A stretch of DNA of 64,000 bases from Flavobacteriaceae bacterium EG-1. Lineage in GTDB: Bacteria; Bacteroidota; Bacteroidia; Flavobacteriales; Flavobacteriaceae. Each line of letters starts with the position of its first letter. Position 1 is the first letter of the stretch. Below, piece after piece: positions 18,857 to 28,792 of the stretch. A program made the position numbers and the translations under genes. The stretch is from NCBI RefSeq assembly GCF_009649685.1, contig NZ_WJPK01000005.1, positions 202,112 through 266,111 of the forward strand, given 5' to 3'. A model generated the notes under the pieces. That model saw only the letters and a list, made by a program, of their open reading frames with translations, had not been told where the DNA came from and ran no database searches.

Positions 18857-21800
18857 CTAAAACGAATTGATTTTCAATTGAATAGTATGCTTGCCAGGTG
18901 AGAGTCTGATAGACTCAAAAGCGGGAGGCACCTTTTCGCCGTTGTGGATGAAATCTTTTCCTTCGAGATTGTTTAAGGAAAATTCCGCAACCATATTACC
19001 CGGTATCTCAATTTCATAGGTTTGAAGCCTAGGACCGTTGTGGGTGAATTTTCCTTTGATGGTGCCCCGTACTGTTGGTACTTCAATGGTACTCGATTTC
19101 AGCTTGCTCATCTGCGGCTTAATTGTGGCTATGCCGAATCCAGGAGTTTTTGGTTTTATTCCCCATAAACCTCTTGGAATTACATTTGCTGGTACGGCGC
19201 CCCAAGCATGGTTCCAATCCAGATTATTCTTATATTTATTATCCCATGCTTCCAAGGTAATCGTCGAACCACTACGAATCATGTTGTACCAACTTCGGTC
19301 ACTGGTATCAATCAATAAATCTAATGCATAGTCCGCCTCTCCTGCGTTATAAAGTCCGTCCATTAAAAACTGAGATCCATACACACTACAGGCCATACCT
19401 CTGGATTTCACGAAGTCAACCACGGAATCAAAGTGCTCTTCAGGCACCAGACCAAAGGCCAATGGCATCATGTTAGCGTGCAACGAAGCGTGGTCCGTTC
19501 CTATTCCGTCGACATAAACACCCCGTTCTATATCAAACATTTGTTCATTGACCGCTTTTTTAGCTTTTGCAGCTCGCAGCTCAAAGTCTAAAACTTCTTG
19601 TGTCTTGCCAAGAATGCGGGCAAACTCGGCCATGATTTTCATGTTCTCGTAAAAGAAAGCGTTGATTACGGTACTATAAGGTTGGAAAACAAATCCATCA
19701 CGTTCACCCGGTGTCGTGCTCCCGTTAAAATTGGCAGGGGGCCAATCAACAATATCCGTCAGCGGTTTTTTGTAGCCATCTGGAAAGCCCAGTTTACGCA
19801 TAAATTCCCGATCCACTTTTGTAGAGGTAATCAAACCATCTTCATTAGACAATTCGTAAAGTGATTTGTGTTTTAAGGCTTCGTAGTAGCGTTCAATTAA
19901 TTCGGTATTACCAGTATACATGTAATCCGCATGGATCAACAAAGGCACATGCTGTTGCCATTCGGTAGGCCATGTCGGGTTTTTCATAAAATACTCTATC
20001 GTACGTCTTCCTATGGCAAATTCTCGATCGGTGGTGTAATGGCTCAATTGATTTAAATACGCATCAGCCTCATACGGGATACGCTCTCTATCTCCATCAA
20101 CATATAAGCCATTAAATGTTGTCGCTTTTATTGAATACTTGCATAAATCCCATACCTGATTTAAAATGACATTGTCACTTTCAAAGCTGCTGGCACTTTC
20201 ATCCCAATAGGTATGGAAAGCCAATTGTTCAACATTTTCGCCAGTTAGCGTTTCTTGTGCGCCCTCTATTTCTGCATATCGAAAGGGCACAAGCGGCGGA
20301 AACCCATCTGGAAGGGCAATAGCCTGATTGGCCCTTGTATTTCGCTCGTTCTTTTGTACCTCTATCTGGTATTTTGTTTGACCCGGTTTTACATCGACTT
20401 TTATTTCTTGATATCTGATATTGCTTTTTGCCGGTGGGGTTCTGTTTACATTTCCATCCTCGTTTACCATCTCACCGACCCTAATGGTCAAGGTATGCGG
20501 TGTTTTTGCATCATAAGTAAAATCCATCGTTGCAAAAGCGGCTTTCCCAAAGTCAATAAAATAAAAGTCGCCTCTTTTTTCAAATAAGACCGGCTTTACT
20601 TTCGTAGTGATAAACTTATTTTCGGTCGAAACAATGTAGCTATCGCTTTTTCCCGTAGTAAAACTTTGAACATTTGAATAGTCGACAAGACGATTTTCTT
20701 CATCCCAAATTCTTACCTTCCAGTAATAGGTCTTACCAACTTCTAATGGCTCACCGGAATATTCCACATCGGTAGATGAATTTGAAGCTACTCGCTTAGT
20801 ATCCCAAATATTGCCATTGTTACTATCGATAATCGATTGACTTGACGCTACCAAAATTTGATAGGCCGATTGAAATTTTGAACCTAGCGGTACCGTCCAT
20901 CCAAACTCGGGTTTGAGGTCGAATATCTCGACTTTGGTTTCCGGAGACCTAATCAACTCAACAGTCAAATCGGTTGGGGCAGCCCGATAGGCATCACTAT
21001 ATTTTACAATCAAGGTATCCGTGGATTTTCTGAAGGCTTTCAGTTTTTGTGCAAAAGCCGGATCTTTTGCGAGGTTATTGATTTCTTGCGGATCTTTCTT
21101 TAAATTGTATAGTTCCTCAATAGTTTTATCGTTTACGTAACGGAAATATTTCCAGTCTTTTGTTCGAACCCCTTCACTGGGCGGAATATTCACAAAATCC
21201 CAAATATGCTCAATCAATACAGTGTCACGTTCAAAGTCTTTTGTCCTATTACCGGCTATAGGCATTAAGCTTTTTCCTTGCCAAGTATTTGGTTGTTGAA
21301 TTCCCGCCAAATCTAAAATGGTGCAAGGCACATCAATATTCAAGGCTAAGGCATCACTATCTTTTTGCTTCTTTTGTCTCGGGTCAAAAACGATAAGTGG
21401 AACTCGGACGGAGTTGTCGTACATCAACCATTTACCCGCAAATTGTCGTTCTCCCAAAAAGTAACCGTTATCACCCATTAGGATGATGACCGTATTTTTA
21501 TCAAGTCCCTTTTTCTTAAGTTCTTCCCTGATTTTTGAAATTTCACGGTCAATTCCCGAAAGCATGCGATAGTAGCCCTTAACGCTATGCTGATATTTTT
21601 CGGGTGTATCATAGCGCCACATCCAACGCAATCTATTAAAACCATCACGTACAATTTTCGGTTGTGCTTCGAAGTATTTATCCTCACCTAGCTCAGGACC
21701 TGGAATTGTCATATTTTGTAACAAAGCGTCTGATTCTTCTTGCCAAAAATATTGATCCTCTGCTGGGTCATGAGCATGGGGCGCACTAAAACTTAAAGAA

Positions 21801-22384
21801 AGGCAAAAAGGTTTTTTAGTATCTGATTGTGCAATATAGTCCAATGCCTTTTGACCCGTATACCTTGTAAGGTGTACAGAATCTTTGCCTAATGTTTTGT
21901 AATAATACCCTCTTCGGTCAGGATAGGCATTGTTGCGATCATAAGATTCGTATTCGTCGAATTGTTTCTCTAGATTATTGTATCGAACACCATACTTACC
22001 GTAGAACGCAGTCTTATAACCATTCTCCTTTAAGATTCTCGGATAGGAGTTTGTCATATATTCCTCACGGATATTTCCTGTCTGAAAATTAAAGTTATGC
22101 GTCCGTTCATATAGCCCTGTTAAAATACTCGCTCTACTTGCGGCACAAATAGGCGTAGTAACCATGGCATTTTTAAAATAGGTGCCTTCTTTCGCTAGTT
22201 TGTCCATTTCTGGAGTGGATATGAAATCATTACCTGCATAACCTAAGGCACTGTAGCGCTGATCATCGGTAAGAATAAATATGATATTGGGTTTTTTATA
22301 GCCCTGTACGTATGTAGATTTTTGTGCCCTAATTGGCAGAAATATTAAAAATGTAATAATAATTATTGTAATTCTAATTTTCAT
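18857..22384 (-). CDS. Bimodular sulfatase-GH78 alpha-L-rhamnosidase
   Basis: 1175 residues from the ATG at 22384, chosen because it gives a clean signal peptide (to about L-P-I-R-A-Q); a frame to 22426 adds 14 poor residues. The N-terminal half is an S1 sulfatase with C-A-A-S-R at residues 80-84 (Ala in place of Pro is tolerated) and M-G-D-N-G-Y near residue 300. From about residue 480 follows a GH78 rhamnosidase: an Ig-like domain, then a barrel with [13 protein letters not shown] in place of the classical D-E-R-x-G-W-T-G-D, ending in L-E-A-W-D and N-H-A-W-G-A. From memory, a sulfatase(S1_25)-GH78 fusion of this layout is part of the Formosa agariphila ulvan pathway. First gene of a five-gene operon with a PUL operator. 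Confidence 0.93.
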   Translation of the reverse strand: MKIRITIIIITFLIFLPIRAQKSTYVQGYKKPNIIFILTDDQRYSALGYAGNDFISTPEMDKLAKEGTYFKNAMVTTPICAASRASILTGLYERTHNFNFQTGNIREEYMTNSYPRILKENGYKTAFYGKYGVRYNNLEKQFDEYESYDRNNAYPDRRGYYYKTLGKDSVHLTRYTGQKALDYIAQSDTKKPFCLSLSFSAPHAHDPAEDQYFWQEESDALLQNMTIPGPELGEDKYFEAQPKIVRDGFNRLRWMWRYDTPEKYQHSVKGYYRMLSGIDREISKIREELKKKGLDKNTVIILMGDNGYFLGERQFAGKWLMYDNSVRVPLIVFDPRQKKQKDSDALALNIDVPCTILDLAGIQQPNTWQGKSLMPIAGNRTKDFERDTVLIEHIWDFVNIPPSEGVRTKDWKYFRYVNDKTIEELYNLKKDPQEINNLAKDPAFAQKLKAFRKSTDTLIVKYSDAYRAAPTDLTVELIRSPETKVEIFDLKPEFGWTVPLGSKFQSAYQILVASSQSIIDSNNGNIWDTKRVASNSSTDVEYSGEPLEVGKTYYWKVRIWDEENRLVDYSNVQSFTTGKSDSYIVSTENKFITTKVKPVLFEKRGDFYFIDFGKAAFATMDFTYDAKTPHTLTIRVGEMVNEDGNVNRTPPAKSNIRYQEIKVDVKPGQTKYQIEVQKNERNTRANQAIALPDGFPPLVPFRYAEIEGAQETLTGENVEQLAFHTYWDESASSFESDNVILNQVWDLCKYSIKATTFNGLYVDGDRERIPYEADAYLNQLSHYTTDREFAIGRRTIEYFMKNPTWPTEWQQHVPLLIHADYMYTGNTELIERYYEALKHKSLYELSNEDGLITSTKVDREFMRKLGFPDGYKKPLTDIVDWPPANFNGSTTPGERDGFVFQPYSTVINAFFYENMKIMAEFARILGKTQEVLDFELRAAKAKKAVNEQMFDIERGVYVDGIGTDHASLHANMMPLAFGLVPEEHFDSVVDFVKSRGMACSVYGSQFLMDGLYNAGEADYALDLLIDTSDRSWYNMIRSGSTITLEAWDNKYKNNLDWNHAWGAVPANVIPRGLWGIKPKTPGFGIATIKPQMSKLKSSTIEVPTVRGTIKGKFTHNGPRLQTYEIEIPGNMVAEFSLNNLEGKDFIHNGEKVPPAFESIRLSPGKHTIQLKINSF

Positions 22385-22466
22385 AAAAATGATATTTTCC
22401 AAATAAGATAAAATCTTAATTTCCATAGAAAACTAAGATATTATACATTCTTTAAAATGGCTTCTT

Positions 22467-22509
22467 CAAACTTATGTTTTTAAGAGCAATTGGCTATCCT
22501 GTGCTGTGC
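22467..22509 (-). promoter_or_regulatory. PUL operator and -7 box of the sulfatase operon
   Basis: On the minus strand GCACA-GCACA-GGATAG (22494-22509) is followed by an exact -7 box TAAGTTTG (22467-22474). Centre-to-centre spacing is 31 bp, identical to the susC and rhamnose-operon copies. The promoter should drive 22384 down to 12180. Confidence 0.75.
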
Positions 22510-22599
22510 TGTGTTCGAAAAAATTGGCATTTTATTTTAGATAAAACACTACAGATTAAGCCTTTTGAAAATATCTTAAAAAAAATTCAATTCATTACT

Positions 22600-23166
22600 T
22601 TATGATATTTCTTTTAATTTATTTATTATTTCAGAAACAGACATTCTTTTGGTATAATTTGCTTCGATATGTGCTGCTTCAATTACAGAATTAGTATTTA
22701 TAATAAAAGTTGCGGGAACAGGAAGTGTTGTGGAACCGTCACCATTTAATTTTGTCAAGTCTCGTCTTTTATGATAATCTTCACCAGGATCAAACTGTAA
22801 ATTATACGCTTTAATAACCTTCTGATTTGCATCACTTAATACTTCAAAATCCAATTCATTTTTCTCTTTAATAGTCAATGCGCTATCAGGACTTTGAGGG
22901 CTAATTGCAAATAATGACGCTCCATACGACTTAATTTTAGGTAGGTTTTTCTGAACTTCTCTTAAATCTAAATTACAAATTGGACACCATTCTCCTCGGT
23001 AAAATTTTACAATTACAATTCCATCTTTAAGTGCATTTGATAATGAAACCTTTTTTCCTAGCGCATTTGGCAAAATAAAATCAGGCGCCTTATCTCCAAC
23101 TGCTAATCCTTTTATTTTAGCAGCATTTGCAACTACTAGTTTTTGAAAATCTTGTAATTCACTCAT
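22600..23166 (-). CDS. Peroxiredoxin-like (AhpC/TSA) family protein
   Basis: 188 residues with a thioredoxin fold. A-P-D-F-I-L-P-N-A near residue 27 opens the domain, and G-E-W-C-P-I-C carries C61 and C64. The CxxC form is that of the alkyl-hydroperoxide-reductase/thiol-antioxidant-like subgroup rather than classical 2-Cys peroxiredoxins. No signal peptide, so cytoplasmic. It stands alone between the sulfatase operon promoter and a long empty stretch and shows no PUL operator of its own. Probably reduces peroxides; link to the glycan pathway not evident. Confidence 0.85.
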   Translation of the reverse strand: MSELQDFQKLVVANAAKIKGLAVGDKAPDFILPNALGKKVSLSNALKDGIVIVKFYRGEWCPICNLDLREVQKNLPKIKSYGASLFAISPQSPDSALTIKEKNELDFEVLSDANQKVIKAYNLQFDPGEDYHKRRDLTKLNGDGSTTLPVPATFIINTNSVIEAAHIEANYTKRMSVSEIINKLKEIS

Positions 23167-24112
23167 AGTTTTTATATTATCTCAACTTAAGTTGAATGGA
23201 TTAGGATTATTAAACTTAATCTATGTAAAAATAGATTATTGTGGTAAATGCACTTCGTTTTTAACCATTAATTTCCTAGTACAATATGATCAAATATTTC
23301 CAAATATTATTATTTATATAGTTCATGATTATTAATCTCATCTTTAATTAGCTAAAAACCAAATCATAAAAAATACTCTTGAACTTAAGTTTAAATAATA
23401 TTATACATTACAAATTTTACACCCTTTTGCTACGATAATTTATTCAATTTAAAAGGGATAAAAGTAACTTTACTTCTTCATGTTGTTCAATATTTTTTGC
23501 TCGCACCTTTTTTAAATTAACTTTTTAAAAGACATAAGAATAAAACTTATAATAATATTTCAGTTTTGGATCTTCATAGGAAGATGAGAGATGGACATGA
23601 ATTTTCACTTTTAAGTAGCATGTCAATTTTCATTACAATTCATCATTCTTTATTACATAGTTCCCAAAATGTAGTAGACGATTATCAAGAACCCTAAATT
23701 GAAGTTCATACCAATATTATATCATATTTTTGAATTTAAACAATAAGAACCTCCTTTGATTAAACCGATATTGTTAAGTACTAATGAAATCTGTCCTATC
23801 ATCCAAAAACAACGTAATTATAATTGAATTCTTAAGTTCAAATTAATAGTTATAACCCCCTGTTACTAATTTTCGATATTTTAATTTATATTTCAACTAT
23901 TGTATAATATTAATGATCAAAATTAACATTTACTAAAACTCTTTAAACGGCTTCATAAAATTATATTAAAATTTCTGTTAAAGATGACTAAGTAACAAGC
24001 ACGACATGTATTTTGTGAAATAGAAAAAAAGTATTTCTTCTAATTACTACAATTACGGGCTAATATTTAAAGATTGACTACATTTATTAAATTCCTAATA
24101 TTTTTATTACAT
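23167..24112. other. Gene-free AT-rich region
   Basis: 946 bp between the peroxiredoxin-like gene and the end of the GntR gene, without a supportable gene. One operator-like fragment (CTGTCCTATCATCC at 23791, which reads GGATG-ATAGGACAG on the other strand) is the only regulatory hint. A 37-codon frame at 23584-23697 was judged spurious. It could be the remnant of a lost gene, but no recognisable homology remains. Confidence 0.6.
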
Positions 24113-25159
24113 CTATAGAGAATTTCTATCGGTAAAACGAAATGGGTTTTTTATTTTACCATTCTCCTTATTCATAATCATTCGAGCAGCTGTTTCACCC
24201 ATCTCTTTAAAATCAGTAGAAATACAAGTAATTCCTAACAATTTTTTTAATGGTGTATCATTATAAGAAATCACACCAATATCTACACCTAATTCAAATT
24301 CTTGCGTGCGAATTTGATTTACTAAATTAACTAGGTCTGTTTCTCCAATAGTGATAAATAAATCACCTTTTTTTAAAATCATATCCTCATAAATCTCATT
24401 CAACACTTCAAAATCCAAGGAGTGTTCTACGCAAAACTTTCTAAAGCCATGTAAAATTCGTTTAGGATATGGATATACGGTCTCAGCAGGATATGCGATA
24501 ATTAATTTTTTATATTTTGAAATCTTATTTAAACCTGCTTTTAGAGCTTTATATATATCATTCTCGAAATCTTGGTATATTTCAATAGATGCATCTTGAA
24601 TTTCAGGTATCAAATTATCCATTATTACCAATTTATCATTAGGAATTCTATTTATAGCCTTAACTACTTCTGGGGTAAAACTTACATGATTTAATTTTTC
24701 GGTTTTAAAATGAGGCATAATAATATAGTAATCATAAGCGCCTTTATTCCTATCTAAGAGATTGAGGAAAAGATCTTCCTCACAATGATAAATGTGTAGG
24801 TCAGTATGCGCAGCCCCACTTATACTATTTATAAAAGAGTTGTATATCCTCATCTTATATGAACTTAGTTTATTGGCTAAGAAAAGAATATTGATTTTTG
24901 AAATTAATTTTGTTCTAGCAATATAATAACCCTTGCCACGCATTGATATAATTACTTTGCGGTCCTTTAAAATATTATATGCCTTTTCAACAGTATCACG
25001 AGAAAGCAGATATTCTTCACTAAATAAGTTTATAGATGGAATTTTATCATCCATATTAAGATTTCCATTCGAGATATTTTGAATTATTGCATCAACGATT
25101 TGTTTATATTTTGGAATTCTCGAATCCTCATCTATTTTAATAAACCTAAATATGTCCAT
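24113..25159 (-). CDS. GntR-type regulator with LacI-like sugar-binding domain
   Basis: 348 residues. An N-terminal winged helix of GntR type (about residues 10-78: K-Y-K-Q-I-V-D-A-I, L-S-R-D-T-V-E-K-A-Y, R-G-K-G-Y-Y-I) is joined to a periplasmic-binding-protein-like effector domain (about 85-345). This architecture is common for sugar regulators in Bacteroidota. It is divergent from the rhamnose operon, sharing a 159-bp intergenic region that contains the PUL operator. It probably senses L-rhamnose, rhamnulose or a phosphate ester. Whether it is the protein bound to the pentamer-repeat operator is inferred from proximity only. Confidence 0.88.
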   Translation of the reverse strand: MDIFRFIKIDEDSRIPKYKQIVDAIIQNISNGNLNMDDKIPSINLFSEEYLLSRDTVEKAYNILKDRKVIISMRGKGYYIARTKLISKINILFLANKLSSYKMRIYNSFINSISGAAHTDLHIYHCEEDLFLNLLDRNKGAYDYYIIMPHFKTEKLNHVSFTPEVVKAINRIPNDKLVIMDNLIPEIQDASIEIYQDFENDIYKALKAGLNKISKYKKLIIAYPAETVYPYPKRILHGFRKFCVEHSLDFEVLNEIYEDMILKKGDLFITIGETDLVNLVNQIRTQEFELGVDIGVISYNDTPLKKLLGITCISTDFKEMGETAARMIMNKENGKIKNPFRFTDRNSL

Positions 25160-25253
25160 TTACAATATTTTGTTATTCAGTTAATTGTTAGATTGTTTAC
25201 AATTCTGTATAGTATGAAATCAAAAATAATCATTTTTAATTTTTACTAATACG

Positions 25254-25296
25254 GTACAGTACAGGACAGAAAACATTTCATGATATTTTAGATTTG
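25254..25296 (+). promoter_or_regulatory. PUL operator and -7 box of the rhamnose operon
   Basis: GTACA-GTACA-GGACAG (25254-25269) is the cleanest copy of the operator. An exact -7 box TAGATTTG follows at 25289-25296; centre-to-centre spacing is 31 bp. It covers the region where a -33 element would be, so the bound protein either activates in place of that element or blocks polymerase. Confidence 0.78.
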
Positions 25297-25318
25297 CTTA
25301 TAAACGTAATACCAAATA

Positions 25319-27424
25319 ATGAAAAATACAATACAACAATTTAAGTATGTGGACCATCTTTGGGATGAAGAGAAAGCAGAAGCATTAGGTGATGATCAAG
25401 TAGCCCTTTTTTTATATCGCTCAAATATTCTAGGAGCTGACTTAAGAATCACCAATTATGGAGGCGGTAATACAAGTTGCAAAACCATTGAAAAAGACCC
25501 ATTAACTAATGAAGACGTTGAAGTTATGTGGATTAAAGGTTCTGGAGGTGATATTGGCACTTTAACCAAATCTGGAATTGCCGGACTTTATACCGAAAGA
25601 TTACGGAATTTGAAAAACGTTTATGGAGGATTGGAAGATGAGGACCGCATGGTTGGGCTTTTTAATCATTGTATTTATGATTTAGATAGTAAAGCACCAT
25701 CTATTGATACACCATTACATGGTTTGTTACCTTTTAAACATATTGATCATTTACATCCGGATGCTTTAATTGCTGTGGCAGCAGCTCAGGATAGTGAAAA
25801 AGTTACGAAAGAAATTTGGGGTGACACAATGGGTTGGGTACCCTGGCAACGCCCAGGATTTGATTTAGGTTTACAGTTGGAAAAGTGCTTAAATGACAAT
25901 CCAGGTATTAGAGGAATTGTTTTAGGTAGTCATGGACTATTTACTTGGGGTGATACTTCTTATGAATCTTATATGAATAGTCTTGAAGTGATTGAGATGG
26001 CCTCGGAATACATAGCAAATAAAATAAAAGAAAATGGTAGTGTTTTTGGAGGTCAGAAAATAAATTCTTTACCCCCTAAAGAAAGAAAAGAAAAAGCAAC
26101 TCAATTAATGCCATTACTGCGTGGCTTATGCTCGTCAGAAGCAAGAATGATTGGTCATTTTAATGATAATGATACTGTTCTTGAATATATAAATAGTAAC
26201 GATTTAGAGCGACTTGCCCCTATGGGCACTTCTTGTCCTGATCACTTTTTACGGACTAAAATCCAACCATTAGTCTTGCAATTAGACCCAAAAGAAGATT
26301 TAAGTGATACATCTAAGGTTCTTGGAAAATTAAAGCCTGCATTTAAGCAATATCGTAAAGAGTATGTAGACTATTATAATTCGTGTAAAAAAGAAAATAG
26401 CCCTGCAATACGAGATGCGAATCCGGTGATTATAATTTTTCCTGGCGTGGGAATGTTCAGCTTTGCAAAAAACAAACAAACTGCGAGGGTGGCAAATGAA
26501 TTTTACGTAAATGCAATTAATGTTATGCGCGGTGCAGAAGCTATTACTGCCTACACTTCGTTACCAAGACAAGAAGCTTTTGATATTGAATATTGGCTAT
26601 TAGAAGAGGCTAAATTACAGCGTATGCCAAAAGAAAAACCACTATCTAGGAAAGTGGCTTTAGTAACCGGTGCTGGTGGAGGTATTGGTAAAGCTATCGC
26701 TGATAAACTTGCAGAAGAAGGAGCTAATGTTGTATTGACCGATATTGCTGAAGACCGATTAAAAGAAGGTGTTGCAACTTATGCAAGAGATACGGCGAGC
26801 TATGCTGTATGTGATGTTACAAAAAGTGAGTCAATTGTAAATGCTTATAATAATGCTTGCCTAGAATTTGGAGGCGTTGACATCGTTGTGCATAGTGCCG
26901 GTTTAGCAATTTCAAAACCACTTGAAGAAACAACCGAAAAAGACTGGAACATCTTACAAAATGTTTTGGTAAAAGGACAATTTGAACTTGCTAAACAAGC
27001 TGTAGAAATCATGCGTAAACAAGGTCAGGGAGGAGACTTTATAAGTATTGCTAGCAAGAACGGTTTAGTCTCTGGACCAAATAATGTAGGTTATGGAACT
27101 GCAAAAGCTGCACAGCAACATATGTCTCGGTTGTTAGCAGCAGAGCTTGGTGGTGATAAAATACGTGTAAATACTGTGAACCCTGATGGAGTCATCGTTG
27201 GTAGTAAAATTTGGGAAGGAGACTGGGCAGAAGGAAGAGCAAAAGCTTATGGTATTTCAGTTGAAGAACTTCCTGCACATTATGCTAAACGCAATCTTTT
27301 AAACGAAATTATTTATCCTGCTGATATTGCTAATGGTGTATTTGCTTGTGTAGCAATTTTAGATAAAACGACAGGAAATATTATAAATGTTGATGGCGGA
27401 ATGGCTAATGCATTTGTACGCTAG
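25319..27424 (+). CDS. Bifunctional rhamnulose-1-phosphate aldolase / L-lactaldehyde dehydrogenase
   Basis: 701 residues. The N-terminal part (to about 430) is a class II aldolase domain with the metal-binding D-H-L-H-P-D-A-L-I and G-S-H-G-L-F-T-W-G. The C-terminal part is a short-chain dehydrogenase with V-T-G-A-G-G-G-I-G from residue 449 and the Y592-x-x-x-K596 catalytic pair. This fusion (RhaEW type) cleaves L-rhamnulose-1-phosphate to DHAP and L-lactaldehyde and oxidises the aldehyde to L-lactate with NAD. First gene of a five-gene operon with isomerase, kinase, LldD-like enzyme and permease, which together complete the pathway. Confidence 0.92.
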   Translation: MKNTIQQFKYVDHLWDEEKAEALGDDQVALFLYRSNILGADLRITNYGGGNTSCKTIEKDPLTNEDVEVMWIKGSGGDIGTLTKSGIAGLYTERLRNLKNVYGGLEDEDRMVGLFNHCIYDLDSKAPSIDTPLHGLLPFKHIDHLHPDALIAVAAAQDSEKVTKEIWGDTMGWVPWQRPGFDLGLQLEKCLNDNPGIRGIVLGSHGLFTWGDTSYESYMNSLEVIEMASEYIANKIKENGSVFGGQKINSLPPKERKEKATQLMPLLRGLCSSEARMIGHFNDNDTVLEYINSNDLERLAPMGTSCPDHFLRTKIQPLVLQLDPKEDLSDTSKVLGKLKPAFKQYRKEYVDYYNSCKKENSPAIRDANPVIIIFPGVGMFSFAKNKQTARVANEFYVNAINVMRGAEAITAYTSLPRQEAFDIEYWLLEEAKLQRMPKEKPLSRKVALVTGAGGGIGKAIADKLAEEGANVVLTDIAEDRLKEGVATYARDTASYAVCDVTKSESIVNAYNNACLEFGGVDIVVHSAGLAISKPLEETTEKDWNILQNVLVKGQFELAKQAVEIMRKQGQGGDFISIASKNGLVSGPNNVGYGTAKAAQQHMSRLLAAELGGDKIRVNTVNPDGVIVGSKIWEGDWAEGRAKAYGISVEELPAHYAKRNLLNEIIYPADIANGVFACVAILDKTTGNIINVDGGMANAFVR

Positions 27425-27443
27425 TTTTGAGTTAGTTTAAGTA

Positions 27444-27477
27444 AAACTTCCATGAAATTCTTTACTCATGGAAGTTT
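27444..27477 (+). repeat. Intercistronic hairpin, 12-bp arms
   Basis: AAACTTCCATGA (27444-27455) and TCATGGAAGTTT (27466-27477) pair perfectly around a 10-nt loop, 20 bp after the aldolase stop codon. No T-run follows. It may tune expression of the first gene against the rest or protect the upstream mRNA. It also swallows an in-frame ATG at 27468, which argues against that start for the next gene. Confidence 0.7.
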
Positions 27478-27503
27478 ATCCTAGCATCAGTAAAAAGAAC
27501 CTC

Positions 27504-28784
27504 ATGAAAATAAATAAAAATCTAATTGCAGAAAGCAATAAAAAAGGCATTTCCGAACATAATTCACGTTTTGATTTTTTAAGTGCCACCCTAACCAAAA
27601 ATGGACATGATATAAATGTGTTACTACAAAAACTACAAGACTTTCAAGTTGCCATACCCAGTTGGGCCTTAGGAGCAGGAGGCACTCGATTTGGTCGTTT
27701 TGGATTTCATGGAGAACCCGCTAATCTTGAACAAAAAATTGATGATGTGGGTATACTTCATAGCCTTACCCAAACTGCTGGAGCAATATCATTGCACATT
27801 CCTTGGGACGTTCCAAGTGACTATTCGGCAATCAAAGAAATAGCAAACTCGCATAATATCATATTCGATGCGGTAAATTCCAATACATTCCAAGATCAGA
27901 AAACTTCTAGTGAAAGTTACAGGTTCGGATCATTGAGTAATACAAATAAAGCTGCTCGAGAGCAGGCTATTGCTCACAATATTGAAGTTATAAAAATTGG
28001 AGATAAGTTAGGTTCTAAAAGTTTGACCGTTTGGTTGGCTGATGGCGCAAATTTTCCAGGTCAAAGTAACTTTCAACATGCACTTCAAAATACCGAAAAC
28101 AGCTTAAAGGATATTTATAAAACCCTCCCTAACGATTGGAAACTTTTTATAGAATACAAACCTTACGAGCCAAATTTTTATAGTACTGTTATACAAGATT
28201 GGGGCACTTCATTAATGCTTGCTAATGCATGTGGCGATAAAGCATATACTCTAGTTGATTTAGGGCACCACCTTCCCAATACCAATATTGAACAAATTGT
28301 TTCTACATTAATGTTGAAAGGAAAATTAGGTGGATTTCATTTCAATGATAGCAAATATGGTGATGACGATTTAACGGTAGGTAGTGTAAAACCATATGCA
28401 TTATTTTTAATTTTCAATGCTTTAGTCTATGGCATGGAAAATAACCCACAGAATCCGTATCCTGCATGGATGATAGATGCTAGTCATAATATTAAGGACC
28501 CACTAGAAGATTTAATTCAGTCATTAGAAGCTATTCAAGAGGCTTACGCCAAAGCACTACTGGTAGATCAAGAACTATTAACCGAAGCACAGCAGAATCA
28601 TGATGTTGTAAAATGTCAAGAAATTCTTCAAGATGCCTATCGTACAGATGTTCGTCCCCTTTTAGAGAAGGCAAGATTAAATCGAGGTGGTGTTATTCAT
28701 CCTATTAATAGCTATCGTTCTTTAAAAATAAGGGAAACATTAATTTCGGAAAGAGGAGCTAATTCCGTCGCATCCGGACTATAA
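27504..28784 (+). CDS. rhaI: L-rhamnose isomerase / sugar isomerase, TIM barrel
   Basis: 426 residues from the ATG at 27504; the longer frame from 27468 begins inside a stable hairpin. The protein matches the xylose-isomerase-like TIM-barrel rhamnose isomerases (RhaI type, related to Pseudomonas stutzeri L-RhI, also about 430 residues). Metal-site regions include F-I-E-Y-K-P-Y-E-P, L-V-D-L-G-H-H and G-G-F-H-F-N-D-S-K-Y-G-D-D-D. It converts L-rhamnose to L-rhamnulose in the cytoplasm. Lies between aldolase/dehydrogenase and kinase in the rhamnose operon. Confidence 0.88.
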   Translation: MKINKNLIAESNKKGISEHNSRFDFLSATLTKNGHDINVLLQKLQDFQVAIPSWALGAGGTRFGRFGFHGEPANLEQKIDDVGILHSLTQTAGAISLHIPWDVPSDYSAIKEIANSHNIIFDAVNSNTFQDQKTSSESYRFGSLSNTNKAAREQAIAHNIEVIKIGDKLGSKSLTVWLADGANFPGQSNFQHALQNTENSLKDIYKTLPNDWKLFIEYKPYEPNFYSTVIQDWGTSLMLANACGDKAYTLVDLGHHLPNTNIEQIVSTLMLKGKLGGFHFNDSKYGDDDLTVGSVKPYALFLIFNALVYGMENNPQNPYPAWMIDASHNIKDPLEDLIQSLEAIQEAYAKALLVDQELLTEAQQNHDVVKCQEILQDAYRTDVRPLLEKARLNRGGVIHPINSYRSLKIRETLISERGANSVASGL

Positions 28785-28792
28785 TTCTTAAG

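Noticed and set aside
23584..23697. 37-codon frame in the gene-free region
   Set aside because: No promoter box, no membrane or domain pattern, composition like the surrounding non-coding DNA.
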